Notes: generated by a model not told the origin, from the letters alone. DNA of 64,000 nucleotides from Paraburkholderia sp. (GCF_024281035.1 NZ_JAMXLH010000049.1:1-64000); one strand, 5' to 3'. Counted from the stretch's first letter, positions 17,978 through 26,861 are shown. Translations and numbers: made by a program.

Positions 17978-18220
17978 TCGATTGCAGACTACGACGATAT
18001 CTTTAATCCCATCCGCGCAGCCCGCGAGGCAAAAAGCGGCAAGCAATTGGGAGATCCAAGGAAAGCGGCGCGCGCAATGCTGGCGGTCATTGCTGCGGAT
18101 CAACCGCCTGCGCACCTCGTGCTCGGCAGCGATGCAGTCGGGCTCGTGCGAGACAAATTGTCGGCGTTGAGCGTTGAGATCGGTGCGTGGGAGGCGACTA
18201 GCGTGTCGACGGACGGCTGA
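17978..18220 (+). pseudogene. Short-chain dehydrogenase, 3' remnant
   Basis: From about 17978 to the TGA at 18218-18220 this strand reads SIADYDDIFNPIRAAREAKS, continues GKQLGDPRKAARAMLAVIA and ends with APAHLVLGSDA-like and STDG elements (here PPAHLVLGSDA). This is the C-terminal 80 residues of classical SDR proteins of about 280 residues; the Rossmann fold and Tyr-Lys site are gone and no start codon remains. Its stop overlaps the end of the convergent membrane-protein gene by 23 bp. Together with the truncated AraC gene it shows one deletion that removed the 5' ends of a divergent regulator/target pair. Confidence 0.8.
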
Positions 18221-18689
18221 CCTGCCAGCATTGCGCGGCAAATCCCACGACGAAAAGTCCGAACCAGACCAGCAATGTGTGCAATACCACTGGAGCTAGA
18301 GGGGCACCGGCCAAGGGGTGCGAGAGCGGCAGCCGGGTCAGCGTTTCGTTGGTGCCAGGAACCAGAGATAAAAGAAAACTGAACGAGAGCCCAAATACCG
18401 ACAGATACGGTTGAAGTCCTCCCAGGAAGGTCAGTCTGGTCGCGAACACGCCGCTGAAGGCTACAAGCAGTACCGCGATGCCAAACGCATGACCGGCGTT
18501 CAGGCCACCGGTACTTGACACGCCGAAGGACGTGATGACCGACAGCACCAAACCTATGAGATAGACCTTGCCGGAACGCGACGTCTCGTCGATCTTACGA
18601 TAGCGGACAAAGCTGTAGATGCCTGCAACGATGGAAACCAGGCTGATAACGGTATGGACAGCGCCTGTAGGCGAGATGGGGTGAGTCAT
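18198..18689 (-). CDS. Small integral membrane protein of unknown function
   Basis: A 163-residue hydrophobic protein with four to five predicted membrane helices: residues about 10-28, 42-62, 68-86, 92-112 and 133-155. It has no enzymatic motif I recognise; the overall plan resembles small DUF2306/DUF-type membrane proteins. Its start is divergent from the HD-GYP/LuxR gene 262 bp away, so the two could share regulation. Its 3' end overlaps the dehydrogenase remnant. Confidence 0.65.
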   Translation of the reverse strand: MTHPISPTGAVHTVISLVSIVAGIYSFVRYRKIDETSRSGKVYLIGLVLSVITSFGVSSTGGLNAGHAFGIAVLLVAFSGVFATRLTFLGGLQPYLSVFGLSFSFLLSLVPGTNETLTRLPLSHPLAGAPLAPVVLHTLLVWFGLFVVGFAAQCWQVSRPSTR

Positions 18690-18951
18690 GGGCTACCTCT
18701 TCAAGAAAGACATAAGAGACGCGGGTGCCGCGGCGGATCACGTGGCACCTGCTCGGCTGCTGATTTACATCGGGGACGCGTCGTATTCCTGCCACCTGCT
18801 CAGGTACTTGTTCATGCTGCTTGCCCAGGGGCATCGGCATGGATAGAAGGATCGCCGAGGTGCTGCTGCACTGGTATCGGTCAAACGACCGACCCGGGCC
18901 GAATACGCTATAGTCGGGCGCAATGAACTCTGACAGTGTGTTGGTAGATCC

Positions 18952-20436
18952 GTGAACGGGAACGACAAAGTGCCGGATGAACCTGCACAGGTCCGCGTGT
19001 ACGATGCCATCAGGGCGCTCGCATTCGTCGGCGACCTCAGCATGGGACAGCCAACTGACCATTCGCTGCGGACGGCCTGGCTGGCCGTCCAATTGGCCCA
19101 GGCAACTGGCGAGGGAGATTTGCTCGTCGCGACAGCCTTGCAAACGTCGCTGCTAAGGTGGTCGGGCTGCACGGCCAATGCATCCGGGTTCGCCGATATG
19201 CTCGGCGATGACGTAGCAGGGCGCGAGGCCATGCTGGCGCAGCGACAGGACTGGACGAAGCCATTCGAATTGCAGGATGTCAAAGGGGCAATCCGGCCGC
19301 TTGCGCAGATTCACTGCGAGGTCTCGGGCGAAATCGCACGCATCCTGAACCTCGCAACTGACACTGAAGTGGCGCTGCGCCATATCTTCGAAGTTTGGGA
19401 TGGCACCGGGATGCCGGATGGTCTCGCCGGTACGGCGGTGCCGCGTGCGGTGTACGTGGTGTCGCTCGCAGGCGATCTGGAAATTTTCAGCCGCGTGTAC
19501 GGCCTGACTCACGCGCTCACCTTGATCGCCGCTCGGGCCGGGACACGCTATCCGGCCGACCTGGCTGCACTAGTGGCTGATCGGGCGGTGCATTGGCTGG
19601 AGGTGCTGGCGACTGGGGAGCCCGTCGGATTTGACGAATCCATCCAGACACCACAGACGCAGGCAACCACGTCGATCGAGCTGATCGGTGACGTGATCGA
19701 CCTCAAGCTGCCCTGGATGACTGGTAACGCGCGCGCGGTGGCTCGCGCGGCGTCCGCTTGCAGCGCCCGTCTCGGTGCTGGTGACGCTAGCGAGTCGCGC
19801 CTCTACGCGGCAGGTCTGATCCACGGAATTGGCCGCGCTACCGTGCCGAACACGATCTGGAAATGCGCGGGGCGCCTCTCCGCCGCCGACTGGGAAAAAG
19901 TGCGGCTCATACCCTACTGGACTGCTCGCGCGGGTAAGCAAACCGGCTCGCTCGCGCAGGCGACGGACCTGGCTTCGTACGCGTATGAGCGGCTCGACGG
20001 CTCAGGATATTTCCGCGGCGTAAGCGGGCAGGCGTTGTCATTTGAAGCACGCGTGCTGAGTGCCGCGGTCAAGTTTGTCGCGCTAGGTGAGAAGCGGCCC
20101 TGGCGCGATGCGCTGCCTTTGAGCGGCGTCGCACAACGGTTGCGCAGCGACGTGAACGAAGGTCGTTTCGATGGCGACGTCGTGGATGCACTGATCGATA
20201 TGAAGGATGCGCCGCCACGTGGCAATCGCCCCCGGCAATTGGCGGTCCGGCTATCTGCGCGGGAGATCGAGGTGCTTCGTTCGATTAGCCGTGGCGCCAG
20301 CAACAAGGAAGCGGCACGCGAACTCGACCTGAGTCCGAGCACCGTCCGTACACACGTGGAAAGCGTATTTCGCAAGCTCGAATGCTCAACGCGCGCTGCC
20401 GCAACGTTGAAGGCGTCTGCGCTGGGGTTGTTGTAG
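18952..20436 (+). CDS. Tandem degenerate HD-GYP domains fused to LuxR HTH
   Basis: A 494-residue protein read from GTG. Residues 10-200 form a first HD-GYP-like domain (HSLRTAWLAVQLA; VWDGTGMPDGLAG), residues 225-400 a second (LIHGIGRATVPNTIW; YERLDGSGYFRG), and residues 428-492 a LuxR-type HTH (LSAREIEVLRSISRGASNKE, then SPSTVRTHVESVFRKL). In active HD-GYP enzymes the second block would read HDIG and HHE; here the Asp is Gly and the HHE is AYE, so metal ligands are lost. It is therefore likely a ligand-sensing transcription factor. The layout is best known from actinobacterial regulators, suggesting transfer. Confidence 0.85.
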   Translation: MNGNDKVPDEPAQVRVYDAIRALAFVGDLSMGQPTDHSLRTAWLAVQLAQATGEGDLLVATALQTSLLRWSGCTANASGFADMLGDDVAGREAMLAQRQDWTKPFELQDVKGAIRPLAQIHCEVSGEIARILNLATDTEVALRHIFEVWDGTGMPDGLAGTAVPRAVYVVSLAGDLEIFSRVYGLTHALTLIAARAGTRYPADLAALVADRAVHWLEVLATGEPVGFDESIQTPQTQATTSIELIGDVIDLKLPWMTGNARAVARAASACSARLGAGDASESRLYAAGLIHGIGRATVPNTIWKCAGRLSAADWEKVRLIPYWTARAGKQTGSLAQATDLASYAYERLDGSGYFRGVSGQALSFEARVLSAAVKFVALGEKRPWRDALPLSGVAQRLRSDVNEGRFDGDVVDALIDMKDAPPRGNRPRQLAVRLSAREIEVLRSISRGASNKEAARELDLSPSTVRTHVESVFRKLECSTRAAATLKASALGLL

Positions 20437-20550
20437 TAGAAGAGCCTGAGCGCACTCATCACTGCTTCAAATGACGTAGACGAGCCGTCATGATCAGTCT
20501 GGGTTTGGCGGCTTGGCGCTGCGTTGGTGCTCAAGCTCACTCGATCATCG

Positions 20551-20799
20551 GTCTATGTCATTGGTATCGACCTGGCTGAATCGGCTCAAGAGCTCAAGGA
20601 CAACCCCCAATACACGCACGTGTGCGGCGGCGTTGACGCTTCGGATACCTGGGACAAGGTGACAGCGCTGATCCACTCGCGCTCGCCGAAGCTAATCGGC
20701 CTCGGGCATTGCGCGGCGATGCTGGTGCAGGGCACTGTGGAAGAAGTGTCTTCCGATTCGTGGTGTCGCATCCTCGACGTCAACGTTATCGGGACGGTA
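20551..20799 (+). pseudogene. Short-chain dehydrogenase, internal fragment
   Basis: This frame reads VYVIGIDLAESAQEL, then GGVDASDTWDKV, and after a gap GTVEEVSSDSWCRILDVNVI, ending GTV. These are the second Rossmann strand through the middle helix of a classical SDR. The TGxxxGIG cofactor motif before it and the Ser-Tyr-Lys catalytic part after it are both missing, and the frame then runs into unrelated sequence. It is a decayed gene with both ends lost. Confidence 0.7.
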
Positions 20800-21020
20800 T
20801 GCAGACATCAATTACGTTACTGTCGAAATGCCCTTGCAGTGATGAGTTTCGTAGTGATCTTGACGACGTAGCGTCCCATCACCGTTCAATTTTGAGTTGA
20901 TCTCATTGGAAAGCGCGAAGACGATTTTTCCGAGAATTTTCGCGCCTCAGGACACCTTTTCTGACATAAGCGGTACGAGGCCGCGTCAAAAATAATGTCT
21001 CGGCCCTTGATTTATCCAGG

Positions 21021-21743
21021 GTGCGGAAGTCACTTATTTCGAGACCCTACAATCTTGCGGCATGCGGCTTTACCGTGCTGGTCGGATCGCGCAATTTCGA
21101 GCACGGCGAGGCTGCGGCCAGGGAGGTTGGAGCAGACGCCCACGCGCTTCAGCTCGACGTGACGGATCAGGTTTCGATCATGGCCGCAGCGGAGCGTGTG
21201 CGCAACGAGTTTGGCCGCCTGAATGTGCTCATCCAGAACGCAGCCATCTCCAATACTGGCTGGCTGCCCGGTCAGTCCGTCGAGGAGTACAGCAGGACGA
21301 CCTGTCCGGGCACCGTGTCGCTGGATGAAATGCGCGCGGTGTGGGACACCAATGTGTTTGGCGTACTCGCCGTCTACCGGGCGATGGTGCCGATCCTGCG
21401 CAAGACGCCCGGCGCGCGAATCGTCAACGTGTCGAGCGGTGCTGGGTCGCTGACAGCCAACGCAGACCCAGCCTACCCCCACCGTTCGATCTTCGGCCCG
21501 GTCTACCCAGCGTCCAAGACTGCTCTCAATGCTTTGACGGTCGCCATGGCAATCGAACTGGAGCCGGAGGGCATCAAGGTCAACGCTGTCTCCCCTGGTT
21601 TTACGAGGACGAACCTCAACGGCTATGCGGGCACAGAGACTGTGGAGGAAGGCGCTCGCGACGCAGTACGCGTCGCACTGCTGGGCTCGGACGGCCCCAC
21701 AGGCAAGTTTACGCGATGGGAAAACGAATCTATCCCGTGGTAG
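21021..21743 (+). pseudogene. Short-chain dehydrogenase, 5'-truncated
   Basis: The open frame is 240 codons, but SDR homology starts only at LAACGFTVLVGSRN (about 21054). The preceding TGANKGIG-type cofactor-binding segment, about 15-20 residues, is absent and replaced by MRKSLISRPYN. The rest is intact: IQNAAIS, VNVSSGAGS, the VYPASKTALNAL active-site Tyr and Lys, and the natural end RWENESIPW. The family makes up about 245 residues. Without the glycine-rich loop it should not bind NAD(P) properly. It is either a recent pseudogene or a protein of altered function. Confidence 0.7.
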
Positions 21744-21779
21744 TTGCGTCTTGAGCAAGTGATCGATTTGCTGAGGTGA

Positions 21780-21905
21780 TCGGCCGTTGCACTTCCGTAA
21801 GCGGCCGTTGCCGCTATGCAGGTGTGAAAGGCGGTTGAGGGTCGGGAATACTCACTGCCAACTGGCCGCTTCCGGCAATGAATTTGAAGAGCGGGCTGAC
21901 GCAAC
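21780..21905. repeat. Degenerate repetitive intergenic sequence
   Basis: The motif CGGCCGTTGC recurs at 21781 and, as GCGGCCGTTG, at 21801, and related 'TGGCCGCTTCCGGC' text follows near 21860. Similar wording appears near 15120-15170. This looks like remains of a dispersed intergenic repeat; exact boundaries are uncertain. Confidence 0.35.
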
Positions 21906-22008
21906 TCGACCCAAAACCGCCGTTCGAGAATCCAAAAAGCCGCCCTTCACCCCCAGCTTCATTGGCCATGGCAAACCGGATCATCTAGCCTGTTTGGTTC
22001 ACGGCCGA

Positions 22009-22557
22009 CTATGGGCGCATAGTACCTGCGCCCACCTTCATGCTGAAGTCTTCGAAATCGCGATTAGAGCGGAACTGTGAATTGGAGAATGTGAACACTT
22101 TGCCTTCGTAATCGAATTGCACTGTTTGGCGTCCCCTTTCGGTCAGACGTCGCGATCTTTCTGAGTAGCTTGGCCGGACGAATCGCCTGACATTATGCAA
22201 GTCTGAGACTGGAATGACGGTATTCGATCGTCCAGAAAATGTCGCCTCGCAGATCGTCAAATTTCCCGAACTAATGAATACGGTCCTTGTGATCCAAGGG
22301 GCAAGGATCATCCTGATAGAGAGCAAGGTGGCCAAGACGCCAAATATTACCGATAGGAGAGGGTTCACCTGGTCCTTCGGTATTCCCCAGAGGCGCAGCC
22401 GCCCGTAGTACTCGATCCACTCCGTGTCGGTTGAATAACGAAAACCTAGCGAACCGGCAACGCAGATTGCTATCGCAGTCGCGAGGAGCCAGAAGCGCCC
22501 AGTCAGCCGGTACTCATGCGAACCACTATTGCCCGATTGAGGATAACCACTTTCCAT
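22009..22557 (-). CDS. Membrane protein of unknown function
   Basis: A 182-residue protein with two membrane helices (about residues 21-40 and 65-88) followed by a roughly 90-residue soluble, beta-rich tail containing GRSNTVIPVSDLHNVRRFVR. The plan, two helices then a PH-like domain, is seen in many small bacterial membrane proteins. It lies in the AT-richer part of the accessory block and has no evident operon partner. I do not recognise the family. Confidence 0.6.
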   Translation of the reverse strand: MESGYPQSGNSGSHEYRLTGRFWLLATAIAICVAGSLGFRYSTDTEWIEYYGRLRLWGIPKDQVNPLLSVIFGVLATLLSIRMILAPWITRTVFISSGNLTICEATFSGRSNTVIPVSDLHNVRRFVRPSYSERSRRLTERGRQTVQFDYEGKVFTFSNSQFRSNRDFEDFSMKVGAGTMRP

Positions 22558-22635
22558 ATCGAATGCCCCCGGTTTATGTAGTGTTCTGGTTTCGATTGTC
22601 AGTGATTTAGCAGATTCCGTCGAGCGACCGCTTGT

Positions 22636-22783
22636 GGCCGAGGGTGTGTAAAAACGTGCGACTTTGACATCGGGTTCGAAGATCGACCCACCAGAATGCT
22701 CTGTATTGGCTCCGTGGCACTTCGGGAAGGGTGAAGCGACACCTGAAAACCAGGCAATTTCGAGTTTTTACACAGCCTCGGCC
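22636..22783. mobile_element. 148-bp inverted-repeat element (MITE-like or IS remnant)
   Basis: The ends are inverted copies of each other: GGCCGAGGGTGTGTAAAAAC at the left and, on the other strand at the right, GGCCGAGGCTGTGTAAAAAC, 19 of 20 matching. The outer GGCC is a palindromic 4-bp sequence that may be the duplicated target, leaving GAGGxTGTGTAAAAAC as terminal repeat, like ends of IS5/IS1182-type elements. The interior of about 100 bp has no transposase frame. It is either a non-autonomous element or an internally deleted insertion sequence. Confidence 0.7.
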
Positions 22784-22850
22784 GAATGCAGGCAACCGAG
22801 CCGGATTTCCTGAATACCGGCCCGCGTTCTTCTCATTGAATGGCTAAGGT

Positions 22851-23339
22851 CTACGAACCACAGAAGGGGCCGCTCTCCATCATTGCGCGCTTCCATTTGT
22901 GCTGCAGACTCTCTACTACCTTGGGAGGATTCACGGGAGCATTAGCTGTACCGATGTCCGTTAGATTGATGTGGCACTCGCCGTCTGTTACGGAGAGAGA
23001 TGCCGTATAGCGATGATCGGCGGCAGGCGTGAACGTCAGCGTGTCGACGCAGAAACGTTCAACCAATACCAGGTTCTTCGAATAAGTCATGGAGAATGAC
23101 AACGGCTTCCCCGGAATAATCTTGCGCGAGAGATCCTGCTTCCCGTCCATCACCGGCAGAAGATGTCGATCAGTACACTCCGCTGCTCCGCCGTAAATGG
23201 CCGCTTGCGCCGTGAAGTCACCAGCGGTGCGGAACGTGAGCGTTGCAGCATCCGTCTGGCTGGGCTCCTGGTATCCGGTCGCGCACCCGGCAATCGCAAG
23301 CGTGCACATCAATAGACTAAATATTCGGGTTGGCTTCAT
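22851..23339 (-). CDS. Small lipoprotein of unknown function
   Basis: A 162-residue protein whose start at 23339 gives a lipoprotein signal peptide, MKPTRIFSLLMCTLAIAGCA, with the lipobox LAGC-like IAGC and the modified Cys at residue 19. The mature part has three further Cys (ECTDRHLL, RFCVDTL, GECHINL) and probably forms a disulfide-linked beta domain. I know no family name. It sits alone, next to the inverted-repeat element and in AT-richer DNA. Confidence 0.65.
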   Translation of the reverse strand: MKPTRIFSLLMCTLAIAGCATGYQEPSQTDAATLTFRTAGDFTAQAAIYGGAAECTDRHLLPVMDGKQDLSRKIIPGKPLSFSMTYSKNLVLVERFCVDTLTFTPAADHRYTASLSVTDGECHINLTDIGTANAPVNPPKVVESLQHKWKRAMMESGPFCGS

Positions 23340-23709
23340 GTTGTTGTTCGATGGAGTGCGCGGTACGTGGGCAGATTTTTCCGCGCAAGAAATAGAGACC
23401 GATGCCCACTCCATGTATACGGCTACGGCCCGGGAATATTTAGAGATCGGATGGACGGCCGCTTTGGAGCAGCTTATGCCGATTGAATGTCGCTCCGCGC
23501 CGGGCAACGAGTGGCGCATGTTGGCCGATTGGGTGAGGTCGCCAACGGCAGCTTAGTGGCACTCCAGTCCGCAAAATCTGGATTTGGCTGACTGACCGGT
23601 TTGGAGAAAGTTGTCTGACCGGAGTGGATCGCTAAGCAGCTTTCCCGTGAATTTGCGAACCCCCATTTTGGCTGCCTCCGGCACACCCGTATTTCCCCCG
23701 AACCCTTAT
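23340..23709. other. Gene-free stretch before the hydrolase remnant
   Basis: About 370 bp with no convincing gene. An open frame on the plus strand across 23340-23556 (with text such as LEIGWTAALEQLMPIECRSA) has no good start or recognised product. The text around 23580-23630 (TGACTGACCGG, TGTCTGACCGG) is weakly repetitive. It looks like debris at the edge of the block. Confidence 0.4.
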
Positions 23710-23814
23710 CTCGCGAAGGCCGCGCAGCGGGCGATTCCGCACGCGACGCTCATCGAGTTTCCCGAGTTCGGCCATACGCCGCAGATTCAGATTCCGCAGG
23801 CGTTTCATGCGGCG
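23710..23814 (+). pseudogene. Duplicate 3' fragment of the alpha/beta hydrolase gene
   Basis: These 105 bp match 10836-10940 with 10 mismatches and no gaps (about 90% identity). They encode LAKAAQRAIPHATLIEFPEF, then GHTPQIQIPQAFH, including the catalytic His region, with no other part of the gene present. It is in the same orientation as the full gene, so the two copies are direct repeats bracketing the 11-23.7 kb block. Confidence 0.9.
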
Positions 23815-23866
23815 CGGGCCCATGCAACCTTGAATGGGGCGCGCCGCGAATCCCACGCCGCCGCGC

Positions 23867-24862
23867 TTATTTCCCGGCGGCCAACTTCTCGCGCACTTCA
23901 GCAGTAATCTCGAACGAGCGTAGCCGCGCGGCATGATCGTAGATCTGCGCGGTGACGATCAGCTCGTCGGCGCCGGTCTGCTCGATCACCGACGCAAGCC
24001 CAGCACGCACAGTTTCGCGCGCGCCGACCACCGAACAGGCGAGCGCATTCTCCACACCCGCGAGTTCGAACGCGTCCGCATCGGGCTTTTCAACGGGCGG
24101 CGGCAACTGGCCGGGCGTGCCGCGCCGCAGATTCAGAAATTGCTGCTGCAACGAAGTGAAGAGAAAGCGTGCTTCGTCGTCGGAGCCAGCGGCGAAGACA
24201 TTGACGCCCACGATTGCATGAGGTTTCGCCAGCGCGGCAGACGGCCGGAACTGCGAGCGATAGATTCGCAGCGCCGTCAACAGGTGATCCGGCGCGAAAT
24301 GCGAAGCGAATGCGAACGGCAGACCCATGGCGGCTGCCATCTGCGCGCCGAAGAGGCTCGATCCGAGGATATAGAGCGGCACGGACAACCCCGCGCCCGG
24401 CACGGCGCGCACGCGCTGTCCCTCGACGGGCGGGGCGAAATAGCGCTGGAGTTCGGCGACGTCGTCGGGGAACGCATCGGCGCTCGACTGCAAATCGCGA
24501 CGCAGCGCGCGCGCCGTCGTCTGGTCGGTGCCGGGCGCGCGGCCGAGTCCGAGATCGATACGGCCGGGGTAAAGCGATTCGAGCGTGCCGAACTGCTCGG
24601 CGATCACGAGCGGCGCGTGGTTCGGCAGCATGATGCCGCCCGCGCCGACGCGGATCGTGCGCGTGCCGCCCGCGACGTAGCCGATCACAACCGACGTCGC
24701 GGCGCTGGCGATGCCGGTCATGTTGTGGTGCTCGGCGAGCCAGTAGCGATGGTAGCCCCAGCGTTCGGCGTGCTGCGCGAGATCGAGCGTATTGCGCAGG
24801 GCGGCGCCGGCGTTCGAGCCAGCGGGAATCGGCGAGAGATCGAGGACGGAGAAGGGGATCAT
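23867..24862 (-). CDS. Luciferase-like monooxygenase (MsnO8-type LLM class)
   Basis: A 331-residue flavin-dependent oxidoreductase of the bacterial-luciferase superfamily. The start at 24862 ([12 protein letters not shown]) is the family's usual opening; the longer frame begins in repetitive DNA. Diagnostic stretches are [37 protein letters not shown] and [10 protein letters not shown]. Such enzymes use reduced FMN and oxygen; this MsnO8/YhbW-like group has no firm substrate. It lies just outside the right repeat of the accessory block and probably belongs to the backbone. Confidence 0.9.
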   Translation of the reverse strand: MIPFSVLDLSPIPAGSNAGAALRNTLDLAQHAERWGYHRYWLAEHHNMTGIASAATSVVIGYVAGGTRTIRVGAGGIMLPNHAPLVIAEQFGTLESLYPGRIDLGLGRAPGTDQTTARALRRDLQSSADAFPDDVAELQRYFAPPVEGQRVRAVPGAGLSVPLYILGSSLFGAQMAAAMGLPFAFASHFAPDHLLTALRIYRSQFRPSAALAKPHAIVGVNVFAAGSDDEARFLFTSLQQQFLNLRRGTPGQLPPPVEKPDADAFELAGVENALACSVVGARETVRAGLASVIEQTGADELIVTAQIYDHAARLRSFEITAEVREKLAAGK

Positions 24863-25589
24863 GGCTTTCGGTGTTTTGCGCTTGGTGTTTCGTGCTTGGT
24901 GCTTGGTGTTTCGTATTTCGTGAGGCGCGGCCCGCCAAAGCGGACGCGAGGCATGGCCATTGTGCAGGAGTGCTCCGGTGCTTGCTGACGGCGAGCCAAT
25001 ATGCAAATGAGCGCAAAGGAACTCAAAGGAGCGCAAAGGAGCGCACACGAGCGAAACCGAGTGCACAGGAGCGCAAACAGAATCGAGAATCGTTTATATC
25101 TGCGCGTGGGGTTAATCCATCCGGCGCGGTGACTATCGCCCTTGCCAGGAATAAGGGTTTCAAATGCCTTTCTTGTGCGCCAAAAGCCTGTGAACGTTGA
25201 AGGCGAATCGTCCGCAGGCTGAAAAATTCATCGAAATTGCAACGGCGGGAAGCAGTTTTGCTGCCAGTGCTGAAGCGGGACCGGGTGGTTACTGCTACAA
25301 TTTTCGGCGTCGAATCGGGGCGCGAGCAGTTCGCGATAGCGCGGATTTCCCTTATTGCGGCCTTAAGTCGTTCATTAATTCACGTTGCATCAGCTAAAAC
25401 GCCTCCATCTAGCGGCCGGTTTCCTGCAAGGAACATGCGTTGTGGCCAGGATGCGCGTTGGGCTTTTTTTCCGGATTTCAGGGTTGTGCAAATGGTACGA
25501 AGCGATTCGCTTGATCTGACCGGTATGGATATCGGTCCTGCGCTCCAGCAGGGCCGGTCCGTGCAGATCGGGCGGCCGGGAGTGTTGGC
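24863..25589. other. Intergenic region upstream of hpnI
   Basis: About 730 bp between divergent genes. Near the monooxygenase start, 24870-24922 is built of imperfect GTTTCG and CTTGGTG copies; a seven-copy 10-bp array follows at 25009. The right half has open frames (for example 25237-25593) with no plausible product. The hpnI promoter must lie here, but no clear boxes can be named. Confidence 0.5.
25009..25078. repeat. Seven 10-bp tandem repeats
   Basis: Seven in-register 10-bp units of consensus GAGCGCAAAG (variants GAACTCAAAG, GAGCGCACAC, GAGCGAAACC, GAGTGCACAG, GAGCGCAAAC) fill 70 bp. The period is close to one helical turn and the AA steps recur in phase, so the DNA may be curved. It lies between the monooxygenase and hpnI. 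Confidence 0.85.
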
Positions 25590-26861
25590 ATGACGGTGCA
25601 GTTGCCATCGGCCTGGTGGCTGGTAATCGCGGGATGCTGTGTGGCAGCGTTCTACGCGATCTTCGCCGCGCTGACGATGCCGCGCCTCGGCTCGGCCGCG
25701 CAGGTGCGCGAGGCCGCCCGGCGCGCCCGTGCGCGACGCGCCATTCCGGTGAGCGTGCTCAAGCCGCTGTGCGGCGCCGAGCCGCGTCTCTACGAAAATC
25801 TCGCAACCTTCTGCGAGCAGCTCCATCCGCGTTTCCAGTTGCTGTTCGGCGTGTCCTCGCCGTCCGATCCGGCCATTGCCGTCGTGCGCCAGTTGCAGGC
25901 CGCCTATCCCGATCACGACATCGAGCTCGTCATCGACAAGCGCGTCTACGGCAGCAACCTCAAGGTCAGCAACCTGATCAATCTCGCGGCGCACGCGCGC
26001 TACGACGCGCTCGTCGTCGCCGATAGCGACATCGCCGTCGAACCCGACTACCTGGACATCGTCACCGCGCCGCTCGCCGATTCGTCGGTGGGCGTCGTGA
26101 CCTGCCTTTACTATGCGCGCAGCGTCGGCGGTTTCTGGCCGCGCGTCGGCGCGCTCTTCATCAACGAATGGTTCGCGCCCTCGGTGCGCGTCGCGCACAG
26201 CACGGGCTCGCGCGCATTCGGATTCGGCGCCACGCTCGCGCTGTCGCGCACGACGCTGGAACGCATCGGCGGCTTCACGTCGCTCAAGGACTGCCTCGCA
26301 GACGACTATCTGCTCGCGCGTTTCGCGCGCGATCACGGGCTTGCGACCGTGCTCGCGCCGGTCGTCGTCGCGACCGACGTCATCGAGCCGACCTTCCGCT
26401 CGTTGTGGCTGCGCGAGACGCGCTGGCTGCGCACGATCCGCTCGGTGAATCCGGGGGGCTTCGCCTCGCTCTTCATCACGTTCACGTCGCCGTGGATCGT
26501 GCTCGGCGCGCTGCTCAGCCTCCTGCTCATCGCGGGCAACGCGGGCATCGCCACGGCGCTTGCCGGCAGCGGCACCACGTCGGCGGCGTTGTTCGCGCTC
26601 GGCGCGAGCACCGCTGGCGGTATCATCGCGCGTGGGGTGCTGCATGCACGCAGCAGCGCCAACTGGCGCACCTTCTGGCACGATTTGCCGCTCGTGCCGC
26701 TGCGCGACACACTGCTCGCGCTGCAATGGCTTTCGGCCGTATTCGGCTCGCATGTCGTATGGCGCGGCGTGCGCGTGCCGGTGGCGAACCCCGAGACGGC
26801 GGACGCGGGCGTTACCGCGCCGGCGCGGCGTGCAGCGGTCGAGGTGTCCGACGGCCGTTAA
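25590..26861 (+). CDS. hpnI: Hopanoid glycosyltransferase HpnI
   Basis: A 423-residue membrane-bound GT2 enzyme of the ceramide-glucosyltransferase type. It has an N-terminal membrane helix (residues 8-28), a catalytic domain with VLKPLCGAEPRLYENL, the metal-binding VADSDIAVEPDYLD and the acceptor motif LADDYLLARF, then RETRWLRTIR (the (R/Q)XXRW signature) and two or three C-terminal helices. HpnI adds N-acetylglucosamine to bacteriohopanetetrol. It starts the hpnI-J-K-L cluster; hpnJ begins 107 bp after it. Confidence 0.92.
   Translation: MTVQLPSAWWLVIAGCCVAAFYAIFAALTMPRLGSAAQVREAARRARARRAIPVSVLKPLCGAEPRLYENLATFCEQLHPRFQLLFGVSSPSDPAIAVVRQLQAAYPDHDIELVIDKRVYGSNLKVSNLINLAAHARYDALVVADSDIAVEPDYLDIVTAPLADSSVGVVTCLYYARSVGGFWPRVGALFINEWFAPSVRVAHSTGSRAFGFGATLALSRTTLERIGGFTSLKDCLADDYLLARFARDHGLATVLAPVVVATDVIEPTFRSLWLRETRWLRTIRSVNPGGFASLFITFTSPWIVLGALLSLLLIAGNAGIATALAGSGTTSAALFALGASTAGGIIARGVLHARSSANWRTFWHDLPLVPLRDTLLALQWLSAVFGSHVVWRGVRVPVANPETADAGVTAPARRAAVEVSDGR

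Noticed and set aside
23197..23556. Open frame of 119 residues on the plus strand
   Set aside because: Mostly antisense to the lipoprotein gene, and its tail has no family match or start site.
25237..25593. Open frame of 118 residues before hpnI
   Set aside because: No recognisable product, no convincing ribosome site and in a region that must hold the hpnI promoter.
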